Shown: positions 37,684 to 47,419 of the stretch, one piece after another
How the letters are laid out: every line of letters starts with the position of its first letter
Position numbering within the stretch: position 1 is the stretch's first letter
Assembly (NCBI RefSeq): GCF_003254575.1
Contig: NZ_QJUA01000015.1
Location: forward strand, 45,881-109,880
Reading direction: 5' to 3'
Length of the DNA: 64,000 nt
From: Mycobacterium kyogaense
GTDB lineage: Bacteria; Actinomycetota; Actinomycetes; Mycobacteriales; Mycobacteriaceae
Made by a program: the position numbers and the translations under genes
Notes under the pieces: generated by a model
What the model saw: only the letters and a program-made list of their open reading frames with translations
Database searches by the model: none
What the model was told of the DNA's origin: nothing

Positions 37684-39675
37684 ATGACAAAAAGCTTCGA
37701 TACGGTTCTGGTGGCCAACCGCGGGGAGATCGCGGTCCGCGTCATCCGCACGCTGCGGGCGATGGGGATTCGGTCGGTCGCTGTGTTCAGCGACGCCGAT
37801 GCCGGCGCCCGGCATGTCGCAGAGGCAGACGTCGCGGTGCGCCTGGGCCCGGCGCCGGCCCGGCAGAGCTATCTGTCGATCGACGCGTTGCTGTCCGCGG
37901 CAGAGCGTACCGGCGCCCAGGCGGTGCACCCCGGATACGGGTTCCTCTCGGAGAACGCCGCATTCGCCCACGCCCTCGACGCCGCGGGGATCACCTTCAT
38001 CGGACCGCCGACCGCCGCGATCCGCACCATGGGGGACAAGATCTCTGCGAAGGCCACGGTGTCGGCCGCTGGAGTTCCGGTGGTCCCGGGCATCTCGCGG
38101 CCCGGCCTCACGGATGACGACCTGATCGCGGCTGCCCCGCAGATCGGGTTCCCCGTGCTCGTGAAGCCCTCGGCGGGCGGTGGCGGTAAGGGTATGCGCG
38201 TGGTGCACGACGCCGGCGAACTGCCCAGCGCGTTGGCCAGTGCGCGTCGGGAGGCATCCTCGGCATTCGGCGACGACACCCTGTTCCTCGAGCGTTTCGT
38301 GCTCAACCCGCGCCACATCGAGGTGCAGGTCCTCGCCGACACCCACGGCGGCGTCGTGCATCTGGGGGAGCGCGAGTGCAGCCTGCAACGCCGGCACCAG
38401 AAGGTCATCGAGGAGGCGCCCTCACCGCTGCTCGATGCCGCGACGCGGGCGCGCATCGGCGCTGCGGCGTGCGACACAGCGCGCAGCGTGGCCTACACAG
38501 GAGCCGGCACGGTGGAATTCATCGTCTCGGCCGATCGGCCCGACGAGTTCTTCTTCATGGAGATGAACACCCGGTTGCAGGTGGAGCATCCGGTGACCGA
38601 GATGGTGACGGGCCTGGATCTCGTTGAGCTGCAAGTGCGTATCGCCGCAGGAGAGGAACTTCCTGTCGGCCAGGACGACATCGCGATGCATGGACACGCG
38701 GTCGAAGCACGGATCTATGCCGAGGATCCGGCCCGCGGATTCCTGCCGACCGGCGGCACGGTGCTGACGCTGCGTGAACCGGCAGCCCGGGGAGTCCGGG
38801 TGGATTCGGGGCTGGCCGCAGGCACGGTCGTCGGCAGTGACTACGATCCGATGCTGGCCAAGGTGATCGCCCACGCCGAGGACCGGACCAGCGCGCTGCG
38901 ATCACTGGATGCCGCACTCGCCGACACCGTGGTCCTGGGGCTGACCACCAACGTCGACTTCCTGCGATTCCTGGTGGCCGACCCCGACGTGGCGGCAGGC
39001 CGACTCGACACCGGGCTGCTCGATCGTCGCCTCCCGGACTACGCACCGACGCCGCCGCGGGAGGACGACCTGATCGCCGCCGCCGCGTACCGGTGGCTGA
39101 CGAGCTGGCCGGCGCAGCCCGAAAGCCCCTGGGCAGTGCCCTCGGGCTGGCGCATCGCGCATCGCGCGCCGATACCGATCCGGCTGCGTGCGGGCGACCG
39201 CACCGACCACGTCTGGCTGACCGGCGTGCCGGAGGCGGCGACCGCGACCGTGGAGAACGGCGAAACCCGGTCACTACGGGCGCTTCTCGACGACTCGAGG
39301 CTCGACGTCACGATCGACGGTCTGCGCGTCGAGTACCTCGTCGCCGACGAGGGCGGGTCGATATGGCTCGCCACCGAGGGCCGGGTGAGCATGGTCGAGG
39401 AGGTTCGCGAAGAGCCGGTGCGGCCGGACGACGCACACAGTGGCGACGCCGAGCTGACGAGCCCGATGCCCGGCGCGGTCGTGGCGGTCGGCGTCGAGGA
39501 CGGCGCCCCGGTCACCGCGGGCACCGTCGTCGTCACCGTCGAGGCGATGAAGATGGAACATGCACTCACCGCGCCGGTCGACGGAGTGGCCGAACTCCTC
39601 GTCGGTGCGGGCGAACAGGTGAAAGTGGGCCAGGTGCTGGCTCGGATCACGGCGACCAAGGAGCAACCGCAATGA
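37684..39675 (+). CDS. accA1: Biotin-dependent acyl-CoA carboxylase alpha subunit
   Basis: This 663-residue subunit has a biotin carboxylase domain (about 1-450: [15 protein letters not shown]-grasp loop [25 protein letters not shown]). A linker region follows, then a C-terminal biotinyl carrier domain with K623 in EAMKMEH. With AccD1 it forms the methylcrotonyl-CoA carboxylase of leucine catabolism. It starts seven bases after accD1, and its stop overlaps the fadE19 start (ATGA). Confidence 0.93.
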   Translation: MTKSFDTVLVANRGEIAVRVIRTLRAMGIRSVAVFSDADAGARHVAEADVAVRLGPAPARQSYLSIDALLSAAERTGAQAVHPGYGFLSENAAFAHALDAAGITFIGPPTAAIRTMGDKISAKATVSAAGVPVVPGISRPGLTDDDLIAAAPQIGFPVLVKPSAGGGGKGMRVVHDAGELPSALASARREASSAFGDDTLFLERFVLNPRHIEVQVLADTHGGVVHLGERECSLQRRHQKVIEEAPSPLLDAATRARIGAAACDTARSVAYTGAGTVEFIVSADRPDEFFFMEMNTRLQVEHPVTEMVTGLDLVELQVRIAAGEELPVGQDDIAMHGHAVEARIYAEDPARGFLPTGGTVLTLREPAARGVRVDSGLAAGTVVGSDYDPMLAKVIAHAEDRTSALRSLDAALADTVVLGLTTNVDFLRFLVADPDVAAGRLDTGLLDRRLPDYAPTPPREDDLIAAAAYRWLTSWPAQPESPWAVPSGWRIAHRAPIPIRLRAGDRTDHVWLTGVPEAATATVENGETRSLRALLDDSRLDVTIDGLRVEYLVADEGGSIWLATEGRVSMVEEVREEPVRPDDAHSGDAELTSPMPGAVVAVGVEDGAPVTAGTVVVTVEAMKMEHALTAPVDGVAELLVGAGEQVKVGQVLARITATKEQPQ

Positions 39676-40832
39676 CAGACTTCCTCTCGACCGGCACGCT
39701 GCCCGACGACTACGCGCAGTTGGCCAAGACCGTCCGCGACTTCGCGCAGAGCGTCGTCGCCCCCGTGGCGGCCAAGCACGACGAGGAGCACTCGTTCCCC
39801 TACGACGTCGTGGCCGGCATGGCCGACATGGGCCTGTTCGGGCTGCCGTTCCCCGAGGAGTACGGGGGTATGGGGGGTGACTACTTCGCGCTCTGCCTCG
39901 CGCTGGAGGAACTCGGAAAGGTCGACCAGAGCGTGGCGATCACGCTGGAGGCGGGGGTCTCGCTGGGCGCAATGCCGGTGTACCGGTTCGGCACGGAAGA
40001 GCAGAAGCAGGAGTGGCTGCCGCTGCTGGCATCGGGAAAGGCGTTGGGCGCGTTCGGTTTGACCGAGGCCGGCGGCGGCAGCGATGCCGGTGCCACCAAG
40101 ACCACTGCACGCCTTGACGACGGGCACTGGATCATCAATGGCAGCAAGCAGTTCATCACCAACTCGGGCACCGACATCACCAAGCTCGTGACCGTCACGG
40201 CCGTGACCGGAGACAACGGCGGTAAAAAGGAGATCAGCTCGATCCTGGTGCCGGTGCCCACGCCCGGTTTCACGGCCGAACCGGCGTACAACAAGGTCGG
40301 CTGGAACGCCTCGGACACCCATCCGCTCAGTTTCGACGATGTCCGCGTCCCGCAGGAGAACCTGCTGGGGGAGCGGGGCCGCGGGTACGCGAACTTCCTG
40401 CGCATCCTCGACGAGGGGCGCATCGCGATCGCCGCGCTGTCGGTGGGTGCCGCCCAGGGGTGCGTCGACGAATGCGTGAAGTACTCCAAGGAACGGCATG
40501 CCTTCGGGCGCGCGATCGGCAGCAACCAGGCCATCGCGTTCAAGATCGCCCGGATGGAGGCTCGCGCGCACACGGCTCGCGCGGCGTACTACGACGCGGC
40601 CGCGTTGATGCTCTCCGGCAAGCCGTTCAAAAAGGCTGCGGCCGTGGCCAAGCTGGTGGCCAGCGAGGCGGCGATGGACAATTCCCGTGATGCCACCCAG
40701 ATCTTCGGCGGCTACGGCTTCATGAACGAATACCCGGTGGCGCGCCACTACCGCGACAGCAAGATCCTCGAGATCGGTGAGGGCACAACGGAAGTCCAGC
40801 TGATGCTGATCGGACGGGAGCTGGGCCTGTGA
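39672..40832 (+). CDS. fadE19: Isovaleryl-CoA-type acyl-CoA dehydrogenase
   Basis: This 386-residue FAD enzyme oxidises short branched acyl-CoAs such as isovaleryl-CoA to the enoyl-CoA used by AccA1/AccD1. Signatures are [17 protein letters not shown] and [35 protein letters not shown] and [20 protein letters not shown] follow near the end. The ATG at 39672 overlaps the accA1 stop by four bases and the stop overlaps the next start, so the operon is translationally coupled. Confidence 0.92.
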   Translation: MTDFLSTGTLPDDYAQLAKTVRDFAQSVVAPVAAKHDEEHSFPYDVVAGMADMGLFGLPFPEEYGGMGGDYFALCLALEELGKVDQSVAITLEAGVSLGAMPVYRFGTEEQKQEWLPLLASGKALGAFGLTEAGGGSDAGATKTTARLDDGHWIINGSKQFITNSGTDITKLVTVTAVTGDNGGKKEISSILVPVPTPGFTAEPAYNKVGWNASDTHPLSFDDVRVPQENLLGERGRGYANFLRILDEGRIAIAALSVGAAQGCVDECVKYSKERHAFGRAIGSNQAIAFKIARMEARAHTARAAYYDAAALMLSGKPFKKAAAVAKLVASEAAMDNSRDATQIFGGYGFMNEYPVARHYRDSKILEIGEGTTEVQLMLIGRELGL

Positions 40833-41311
40833 CGCGGGTGGTCGTGCAGCGGGGTCTGTGGTTCGAGGAGTTCGACACCGGTGTGCTGTACCAGCATCGG
40901 CCTGGTCGCACGATCACCGAGGCCGACAACGTCTTGTTCACCACGCTGACGATGAACACGCAGGCGCTGCATCTGGACGCCGCGTTCTCCGACGCGCTGC
41001 CGCCGTTCCATCAGCGCCTGGTCAATTCGATGTTCACGCTGTCGACCCTGGTGGGTCTGTCGGTGGCGCAACTGACGCAGGGCACGATCGTCGGCAACCT
41101 CGGGTTCGGTGAGGTGGCTTTCCCGAAGCCGCTGTTCCACGGGGACACGCTGTACGCCGAGACGGAGGTGACCGACAAGCGGGAGTCCAAGAGCCGCCCC
41201 GGTGAGGGGATCGTGACGTTCGCGCACACCGGCCGTAACCAGCACGGTGACATCGTCGCCACCGCATCACGCAAGACCATGGTGCGCAAGCGTCCTGACG
41301 GGGAGGCGTGA
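40829..41311 (+). CDS. MaoC-like dehydratase
   Basis: This 160-residue hotdog-fold protein carries the hydratase-like stretch RTITEADNVLFTTLTMNTQALHL, where the MaoC Asp/His pair normally sits, and LYAETEVTDKRESKSRPGEG. It probably hydrates a branched enoyl-CoA in the keto-acid pathway. It corresponds to Rv2499c. The GTG start overlaps the fadE19 stop and its stop overlaps the citE start region. Confidence 0.88.
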   Translation: MTRVVVQRGLWFEEFDTGVLYQHRPGRTITEADNVLFTTLTMNTQALHLDAAFSDALPPFHQRLVNSMFTLSTLVGLSVAQLTQGTIVGNLGFGEVAFPKPLFHGDTLYAETEVTDKRESKSRPGEGIVTFAHTGRNQHGDIVATASRKTMVRKRPDGEA

Positions 41312-42156
41312 TGCTCGCCGCTCCCGGTCCGGGCTGGCTGTTCTGCCCGGCCGATCGCCCGGAACGCTTCGAGAAAGCCGCGGCGGCAGCCGATGTCGTG
41401 ATCCTCGATCTCGAGGACGGCGTCGCGGGGAAGGACCGCACGGCGGCCCGGGCCGCGCTGATCGAGACCCCGCTGGATCCGGCGCGCACCGTGGTGCGCG
41501 TGAATCCGGTCGGCACGGCGGATCACGCCGAGGATCTCGCGGCGCTCGCCGAGACCGACTACAGCACCGTCATGCTGGCCAAGACCGAAACGGCCGAGCA
41601 GGTGGCCTCATTGGCGCCCCGCGACGTCGTCGTCCTCGTCGAGACGCCGCTGGGCGCCCTCGCGGTGACCGAGACCGCTCGGGTCGAGAACACCTACGCG
41701 CTGATGTGGGGCGCGGAGGACTTGTTCGCGGTGACCGGGGGAACCGCCAATCGCCGGCCCGACGGCTCCTACCGCGACGTGGCCCGCCACGTGCGCTCGC
41801 AGACCCTGCTCGCCGCCAAAGCCTATGGTCGTCTCGCGCTGGACTCGGTGTACCTCGACATCAGAGACCTCGACGGGCTGCGCGCCGAGAGTGATGACGC
41901 CGTCGCGGTCGGGTTCGACGCCAAAGTCGCGATCCACCCGACGCAGGTCGCGGTCATCCGGGCGGCCTACGCACCCACCGAGTCGCAGATCGACTGGGCG
42001 CACCGGGTGCTCGACACCGCGCGCACCCAACGGGGCGTCTTCGCTTTCGGCGGCATCATGGTGGATGCCCCAGTGCTGCGGCGGGCGGAGCGCATCGTCG
42101 CGTTGGCTGCCCACCCCGGTGGTTCCGACGCCGGCGCCGTTCAGGGGAACGTGTAG
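41311..42156 (+). CDS. citE: CitE-like beta-lyase
   Basis: This 281-residue TIM-barrel protein resembles the citrate lyase beta subunit (Rv2498c). GPGWLFCPADRPERFEKAA and DVVILDLEDGVAGKDR give the substrate Arg and Mg-binding acids. ALMWGAEDL and GFDAKVAIHPTQVAVI are also typical. No CitD/CitF is present, so it works alone, probably on a malyl-, citramalyl- or 3-hydroxy-3-methylglutaryl-CoA-like ester. The ATG at 41311 follows GGGAGGCG; a GTG three bases earlier is possible. The last 40 codons recur, degraded, some 600 bases downstream, and this copy ends in an extra SDAGAVQGNV tail. Confidence 0.9.
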   Translation: MLAAPGPGWLFCPADRPERFEKAAAAADVVILDLEDGVAGKDRTAARAALIETPLDPARTVVRVNPVGTADHAEDLAALAETDYSTVMLAKTETAEQVASLAPRDVVVLVETPLGALAVTETARVENTYALMWGAEDLFAVTGGTANRRPDGSYRDVARHVRSQTLLAAKAYGRLALDSVYLDIRDLDGLRAESDDAVAVGFDAKVAIHPTQVAVIRAAYAPTESQIDWAHRVLDTARTQRGVFAFGGIMVDAPVLRRAERIVALAAHPGGSDAGAVQGNV

Positions 42157-42521
42157 ATGCAGTGCCCACTGCCACCGATCGGCTGAAAGGCCACGATCTC
42201 GTCGTCCAGCGTGATGGAGCAGCCCGGCCCCGGCACGTCTCGGCCGGTGGCCACTACCTGGAGCATCGTGACGTCAGGACCGATGTCGATCGCCCGGGTG
42301 AACGGCAGCGGCGTGTGATCAGGCACCAGGCCGGTGTCCGGGTCGGTGACGATGCTGAACACCTCCCCGCTGCCGAATGCGGAGAAGACCACGTGATGGG
42401 TGTCAGGGCCGTAGGGCAGCGGTTCGGCAACGGCGGGCGCCGACAGGGCCAGGCCGAGCGCCCCGATGACTGGCACGACTGTGGACGCGGCCAGTCTGGT
42501 TTTCGTCAGTGTGAGGACCAT
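42141..42521 (-). CDS. Secreted hypothetical protein (126 aa), MmpS-like beta domain
   Basis: This 126-residue protein has a clear signal peptide (MVLTLTKTRLAASTVVPVIG, continuing ALGLALSAPAVA) with cleavage near AVA-EP. The mature part of about 95 residues (VVFSAFGSGEVFSIVTDPDT, PLPFTRAIDIG, and a Cys pair GPGCSI/SGHCIY) resembles the beta domain of MmpS proteins. GGAAGG precedes the ATG at 42521. It runs against the catabolic operon and its end overlaps citE by 16 bases, which marks it as an insertion in the operon. Confidence 0.75.
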   Translation of the reverse strand: MVLTLTKTRLAASTVVPVIGALGLALSAPAVAEPLPYGPDTHHVVFSAFGSGEVFSIVTDPDTGLVPDHTPLPFTRAIDIGPDVTMLQVVATGRDVPGPGCSITLDDEIVAFQPIGGSGHCIYTFP

Positions 42522-42616
42522 TCGGTGTTCGCCTTCCGGAAAAGTGGGCTGATGGGGTAGCAGTCGCCACTCTGACGGGCCGCGATGGATCTGGCGCGAG
42601 TAGTCCACTACCCGAT

Positions 42617-42739
42617 TGGTCGGGTGACACGGCTCGAACGCGAGCGGGCCTCTTCGCCGTCGGTGGCATCATGGTGAGTGCCCCAGTGCTTCGGCGGGCG
42701 GAGCGCATCGTCGCGTTGGCGCCCCACCCCGGCAGCTGA
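42617..42739 (+). pseudogene. Degraded duplicate of the citE 3' end
   Basis: This stretch matches citE 42000-42122 at about 80 percent by eye, with one four-base gap that breaks the frame near 42627. Downstream of the gap it still reads ARTRAGLFAVGGIMVSAPVL, then RRAERIVALAPHPGS and a TGA at 42737-42739. No start or upstream part remains. It may be the original citE terminus left behind when the exported-protein gene was inserted, or a later partial duplication. Confidence 0.75.
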
Positions 42740-42782
42740 CGGACAGACCTCCCACCAGAGGTCAGCACCGACCGCCCTTGCG

Positions 42783-42822
42783 CTGAGCACCTCAGTCGAC
42801 TGCCGGCGCGATCCGCCGGCAG
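42783..42822 (+). promoter_or_regulatory. Two hairpins upstream of bkdA
   Basis: CTGAG-CAC-CTCAG at 42783-42795 and CTGCCGGC-N7-GCCGGCAG at 42800-42822 lie just before the bkdA ribosome site (AGGAGG at about 42831). They could be a weak terminator after the inserted block or an mRNA structure affecting bkdA translation. No clear promoter is seen. Confidence 0.4.
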
Positions 42823-42839
42823 TGACCCTAGGAGGCGGT

Positions 42840-43919
42840 ATGGCCGGTGTTGTGGAACCGATTTCGCTTGTTGCGCCCGATGGCGCGCCGACGGCGGAGG
42901 CCCGATACCGAAGACAGCTGCCGCCCGAGACCCTGGCCTGGCTCTACGAGTCGATGGTCGTCACGCGCGAGCTCGACACCGAGTTCGTCAACCTGCAGCG
43001 GCAGGGCGAGCTCGCGCTGTACGCGTCGTGTCGCGGGCAGGAGGCGGCGCAGGTCGGCGCGACCGCCTGTCTGCGCAAGAGCGATTGGTTGTTCCCGCAG
43101 TACCGCGAACTCGGCGTGTTCCTGGTGCGCGGGATCTCCCCGCCGCAGATCGGCGCCCTGTGGCGGGGCCGGTGGCACGGCGGCGTGGGCTTCACCGACA
43201 AGTGCTGCGCCCCGATCTCGATTCCGATCGGTACGCAGGGTCTGCACGCCGTCGGTGCCGCGATGGCCGCGCAGCGGCTCGGCGAGGACAGCGTGACCGT
43301 CGCGTTCCTCGGTGACGGCGCGACCAGCGAAGGCGATGTGCACGAAGCGCTGAACCTCGCGTCGGTGTACCGAGCGCCGTGCGTGTTCTTCGTGCAGAAC
43401 AACCAGTGGGCGATCTCCGTGCCGGTGCACCGCCAAGTGGCCGGGCCGTCGATCGCCCAGCGCGCCGACGGCTACGGCATGGCCGGTGTGCGCGTCGACG
43501 GCAACGACGTGCTCGCCTGCTTCGCGGTGATGGCCGAGGCGGCTGCCCGCGCCCGTGCCGGCGGGGGACCGACGCTGATCGAGGCGGTCACCTACCGGAT
43601 GGGTCCGCACACCACCTCCGATGATCCGTCCCGCTACCGCGATGCCGACGAGGCGGAGCACTGGCGGGCAAGGGATCCCATCGACCGGTGCCGCACCTAC
43701 CTCAACGGCGAAGGCGTGTGGACGCAGCGTTTGGAGGACCGCGTCGCGCACCGGGCGCAGCGGTTGCGCAGTGAGCTGCGGGAGGCCGTGCTGAGCGAGC
43801 CGGACGCCGCGATCGAGGAGGTGTTCGACACCGTCTATCACCGCATCACACCGGATCTGGCCCGCCAGCGGGACGCCCTGATCGCCGAACTGGCAGCCGA
43901 CACTCTCGAGGAGGCCTGA
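42840..43919 (+). CDS. bkdA: Branched-chain keto-acid dehydrogenase E1 alpha
   Basis: This 359-residue thiamine diphosphate-dependent subunit decarboxylates branched 2-keto acids together with BkdB. The TPP/Mg motif is GDGATSEGDVHEALNLASVY followed by FFVQNNQWAISVP. YRMGPHTTSDDPSRYR is the phosphorylation-loop region typical of this subunit. AGGAGG stands just before the ATG at 42840. It starts about 680 bases after citE because of the inserted segment; in M. tuberculosis Rv2498c and Rv2497c are closer. Confidence 0.93.
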   Translation: MAGVVEPISLVAPDGAPTAEARYRRQLPPETLAWLYESMVVTRELDTEFVNLQRQGELALYASCRGQEAAQVGATACLRKSDWLFPQYRELGVFLVRGISPPQIGALWRGRWHGGVGFTDKCCAPISIPIGTQGLHAVGAAMAAQRLGEDSVTVAFLGDGATSEGDVHEALNLASVYRAPCVFFVQNNQWAISVPVHRQVAGPSIAQRADGYGMAGVRVDGNDVLACFAVMAEAAARARAGGGPTLIEAVTYRMGPHTTSDDPSRYRDADEAEHWRARDPIDRCRTYLNGEGVWTQRLEDRVAHRAQRLRSELREAVLSEPDAAIEEVFDTVYHRITPDLARQRDALIAELAADTLEEA

Positions 43920-43920
43920 C

Positions 43921-44940
43921 ATGACGCAGCTGATCGAGCGGCCCTTCGGGTTCGACGACGATGTGCCGGAGGTGGAGACCCTGTCGATGGCACAGGCCAT
44001 CAACCGAGCTCTGTCGGATGCGATGCTCGCCGACGACCGCGTGGTGGTGTTCGGGGAGGACGTCGCCACGCTGGGTGGTGTTTTCCGCGTCACCGACGGA
44101 TTGGCCCAGAGATTCGGTGACAGCCGATGTTTCGACACCCCGCTCGCCGAGTCCGCGATCGTGGGCATCGCGATCGGGATGGCGATCCGTGGATTCGTGC
44201 CCGTGCCGGAGATCCAATTCGACGGTTTCGCCGCGCCGGCGTTCGACCAGATCGTCAGCCACCTTGCGAAGTATCGGATGCGCACCCACGGTGACGTCGA
44301 CATGCCCGTGACCATCCGCATCCCGTCGTTCGGCGGAATCGGTGCGGTCGAACACCATTCGGAATCCACCGAGACCTACTGGTTGCACACGGCCGGGTTG
44401 AAGGTGGTCGTCCCGTCCACACCGGCGGATGCGTACTGGCTGCTGCGGTACGCGATCGCCGAACGCGATCCGGTGCTCTTCCTGGAACCCAAACGCCGCT
44501 ACTGGGCCCGAGAACCCGTCGACACCCGCAACCCGGCGGAACCGCTGGGCCGCGCGGTGATTCGCCGAGCCGGTGAGGACGTCAGCGTGATCACCTACGG
44601 CCCGCTGGTCGCCACCGCGCTGACCGCAGCGGAAACAGCCACTGCCAGCGTCGAAGTCATCGATCTTCGAACGCTCGATCCCTTGGACATGGCCACGGTG
44701 GCCGCGTCGGTGCGACGGACCGGACGGGCCGTGGTGATGCACGAAGGCTCGCGCACACTGGGTTTCGGTGCCGAACTGGCGGCCCGCATCCAGGAGGAGT
44801 GTTTCTACGAACTGGAAGCGCCGGTGCTGCGCGCCACCGGATTCGACACGCCCTACCCGCCGGCCCGGCTGGAACGACTGTGGCTACCCGGCGTCGACCG
44901 GCTCCTCGACTGCGTCGACGACGCGATGAGCCGGCCATGA
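43921..44940 (+). CDS. bkdB: Branched-chain keto-acid dehydrogenase E1 beta
   Basis: This 339-residue subunit has the transketolase-like fold with [41 protein letters not shown] and [21 protein letters not shown]. The C-terminal domain has [19 protein letters not shown] and ends [20 protein letters not shown]. It forms the E1 tetramer with BkdA. It begins one base after the bkdA stop, and its own stop overlaps the bkdC start. Confidence 0.95.
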   Translation: MTQLIERPFGFDDDVPEVETLSMAQAINRALSDAMLADDRVVVFGEDVATLGGVFRVTDGLAQRFGDSRCFDTPLAESAIVGIAIGMAIRGFVPVPEIQFDGFAAPAFDQIVSHLAKYRMRTHGDVDMPVTIRIPSFGGIGAVEHHSESTETYWLHTAGLKVVVPSTPADAYWLLRYAIAERDPVLFLEPKRRYWAREPVDTRNPAEPLGRAVIRRAGEDVSVITYGPLVATALTAAETATASVEVIDLRTLDPLDMATVAASVRRTGRAVVMHEGSRTLGFGAELAARIQEECFYELEAPVLRATGFDTPYPPARLERLWLPGVDRLLDCVDDAMSRP

Positions 44941-46070
44941 GCACCGCGCGGGATTTCCTGGTACCCGATCTCGGTGAGGGTCTCGAGGACGCCACGATCA
45001 CCGGCTGGGCCGTCGCCGTCGGCGACGAGGTGGCGCTGAACCAGACGCTCTGCACGGTCGAGACCAACAAGGCCGAAGTGGAGATCCCCAGCCCCCATGC
45101 CGGGCGGGTCGTCGAACTCGGTGGCGCCGAGGGGCAGACGCTGCCGGTCGGTGCGCTGCTGGTGCGGATCGAAACCGACGGCTCCGCGCCGAAGCGCACG
45201 CCCGTCCTGGTCGGCTACGGCGCCGATGACGCGCTCGACGGCAGCCGCCGGCGCGCCAGAGCCAAGCCGCCGGTACGCAAGCTGGCCGCTGACCTCGACG
45301 TCGACCTCGGCCGCGTCGACGGGTCGGGGCCCGAGGGCATCGTCACCCGCGCCGACGTGCTCACCGCAGCCGGGCTGGCCGCCGATGCGCCGGTGACCGG
45401 GGTGCGGCTGGCGATGGCGCGGCGAATGGCTCTGTCGCGCAGCGAGATTCCCGATGCTCATGCGTCGGTGGAGGTCGACGGCACCGAGTTGCTCCGGCTG
45501 CGCGAACACTGCGTGTCCGCCGGCGCGACATCGGTCACCCCGTTCGTCCTGGTGCTGCGGCTCACCGTCGCGGCGTTGTGCAGACATCCCGAACTCAATG
45601 CCACCTGGCTCGACACCGTGGACGGGCCACGCATCCACAGACACTCCGCGGTCCACCTGGGCGTCGGGGTGGCCGCGCCGCGCGGGCTACTGGTGCCGGT
45701 GGTTCCCGACGCCCACAACCGGACCACCCGGCAGCTCGGCGACGACGTGGCACGGCTCGTGGCGGCGGCCCGCGAGGGAACGCTCGCGCCGTCGCAGATG
45801 CAGGGCTCGACGTTCACGGTGTCGAACTTCGGGGCGCTGGGACTCGACGACGGGGTGCCGGTGATCAACCACCCCGAAGCCGCGATCCTGGGCGTGGGCA
45901 CCGTGAAGCCGCGCGCCGTGGTGGTCGACGGCGAGGTGGTGGCGCGGTCGACGATGCGACTGACGTGCGCGTTCGATCATCGGGTCGCCGACGGCGCCCA
46001 GGTGGGTGCGTTCCTGTCCGAGCTGCGGTCGTCGATCGAGTCGCCGGCGACGGCGCTGCTCGATCTGTAG
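44937..46070 (+). CDS. bkdC: Branched-chain keto-acid dehydrogenase E2 (dihydrolipoamide acyltransferase)
   Basis: This 377-residue E2 core passes the acyl group to CoA. It has one lipoyl domain with K45 in [10 protein letters not shown] peripheral subunit-binding domain follows (about 105-145: [20 protein letters not shown]). The catalytic acyltransferase domain ends with H348 in [12 protein letters not shown]. No E3 (lipoamide dehydrogenase) gene is nearby, so a shared Lpd is expected. The ATG at 44937 overlaps the bkdB stop by four bases. Confidence 0.94.
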   Translation: MSTARDFLVPDLGEGLEDATITGWAVAVGDEVALNQTLCTVETNKAEVEIPSPHAGRVVELGGAEGQTLPVGALLVRIETDGSAPKRTPVLVGYGADDALDGSRRRARAKPPVRKLAADLDVDLGRVDGSGPEGIVTRADVLTAAGLAADAPVTGVRLAMARRMALSRSEIPDAHASVEVDGTELLRLREHCVSAGATSVTPFVLVLRLTVAALCRHPELNATWLDTVDGPRIHRHSAVHLGVGVAAPRGLLVPVVPDAHNRTTRQLGDDVARLVAAAREGTLAPSQMQGSTFTVSNFGALGLDDGVPVINHPEAAILGVGTVKPRAVVVDGEVVARSTMRLTCAFDHRVADGAQVGAFLSELRSSIESPATALLDL

Positions 46071-46073
46071 CGG

Positions 46074-46826
46074 CTAGCGGCGTTTCGCGGCGGCCAGGCG
46101 TTCGGCGAACTCGGGAGACTCGATCGAGCGGGCCTGAGGTCCGATCTCGACGTCCACGGCCATGTGGTGCTGATGCATGTCGGTGATCCCGGGGTTGAAC
46201 GTCGCGCGCATCGACGCCTTGGTCGCGACGACCACGTCCCGTGGCGCCGCCGCCGGTCCGGCGGCCAGGGCGCGTGCCGCCGCCACCGGATCGTCAGCGA
46301 CTTCGAGCGCCAACCCGTGTCGCACGGCAGCCTCGGCGTCGAAGCGCAACCCGAACAGCAGCGCGGCGCGCGCTGCCTGCGGTCCGATGGCGCGCTGCAG
46401 CATGAACGTCGCGCCGCCACCGGGATGGATGCCCAGCTTCTGGAACCGCGGATCGAACAGCGCCCCCGGGCCGGCGATCCGCACGTCGGCGGCCAGCGCG
46501 AGGTTCAGGCCAGCACCGACGGCGGGTCCGTTCACCGCGGCGATGGTCGGCAGACTGCATTCGGCGACGGCGAGAAAGCCGTCGTAGATCACCCGGAGCC
46601 CGTCCTCGGTGGCCTTGCCGAGCGCGGTCAGGTCAGCGCCCGCGCAGAAGGCTTTTCCCGCGCCGGTGACGATGACCGCGTGCACGCCCGGGTCGGCCTC
46701 GGCGGCCTCCACGGCGGTGCGCAACGCGGCCGAACTCTCGGCGGTGACGGCGTTGCGGCGATCGGGGTCGTTGACGGTGATGAGTGCCACGCGGTCGGTG
46801 ACCTCGCTGAGTACCAGATCGGACAT
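46074..46826 (-). CDS. echA14: Enoyl-CoA hydratase
   Basis: This 250-residue crotonase-fold enzyme shows oxyanion segments [13 protein letters not shown] and [41 protein letters not shown] carries HPGGG instead of the usual acid, suggesting a non-standard hydratase or isomerase. The sequence closely resembles EchA14 (Rv2486). It is convergent with bkdC, three bases apart, and lies four bases after the hypothetical gene upstream on its own strand, so those two form an operon. Confidence 0.83.
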   Translation of the reverse strand: MSDLVLSEVTDRVALITVNDPDRRNAVTAESSAALRTAVEAAEADPGVHAVIVTGAGKAFCAGADLTALGKATEDGLRVIYDGFLAVAECSLPTIAAVNGPAVGAGLNLALAADVRIAGPGALFDPRFQKLGIHPGGGATFMLQRAIGPQAARAALLFGLRFDAEAAVRHGLALEVADDPVAAARALAAGPAAAPRDVVVATKASMRATFNPGITDMHQHHMAVDVEIGPQARSIESPEFAERLAAAKRR

Positions 46827-46830
46827 CCGC

Positions 46831-47361
46831 TCAGCGTAGCGAGGCGGCGATGTCGTCGAACACGTGAACGGCCCGCCGTGCACCGGCGTCCACCTCACCC
46901 CACCGCCGCGTCGCGGGGTCGTCGGCGTCGAGTGCGTGCCTGCTGTGTTCGAGTAGCCGGTCAGCGGCTGCTCGAGCGCGCGCCACGACCTGGCGGCACA
47001 CCACCACGACCTGCTCGAGATCGGCATGCGCGATGGCGAATTCGGTGAGCTGGAGTTCGGCGGCGTCGATATCGGATGCCGCCCGCGCGACCTGCGCGGC
47101 ATCGGAATCCGCGGTCGCGCCGCCATGGTGGGCCGCGAGATGGCTCCGCAATTGCTCGACATGTCGAAGCCACATGCCGTGGGCCGATCCGACCACCACC
47201 GCGGTCGCCCCGGTGACGGCGCGGATCGTCCGGCTGCGGTCGAGGGGACGTTCGTCGCCCGCGTCGAACGTCGCTTCGAGCCACGCTCGGGAACTGTCGT
47301 CGACGGCGAGTTCGCGGATGCGGGAGACGAATTCGCGAATCGGCCTTTCCGGACCGGTCAT
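46831..47361 (-). CDS. Conserved hypothetical helical protein (176 aa)
   Basis: This 176-residue protein has no signal peptide or membrane segment. It is nearly all alpha-helical, with His and Ala-rich amphipathic repeats ([40 protein letters not shown]) that suggest a helical bundle. GAAAGG lies before the ATG at 47361. A longer frame to 47532 only reads antisense through the neighbouring gene start. It is cotranscribed with echA14. No family is recognised. Confidence 0.65.
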   Translation of the reverse strand: MTGPERPIREFVSRIRELAVDDSSRAWLEATFDAGDERPLDRSRTIRAVTGATAVVVGSAHGMWLRHVEQLRSHLAAHHGGATADSDAAQVARAASDIDAAELQLTEFAIAHADLEQVVVVCRQVVARARAAADRLLEHSRHALDADDPATRRWGEVDAGARRAVHVFDDIAASLR

Positions 47362-47419
47362 ACCGACCTTTCTCACGGGAAGTGGTAAGCATGATCGTGG
47401 CACGGAGAACAGGTCGGTG

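Noticed and set aside
42678..42839. N-terminal extension of BkdA through the citE remnant
   Set aside because: The frame is open but reads the citE fragment out of frame, and a strong AGGAGG stands right before the ATG at 42840.
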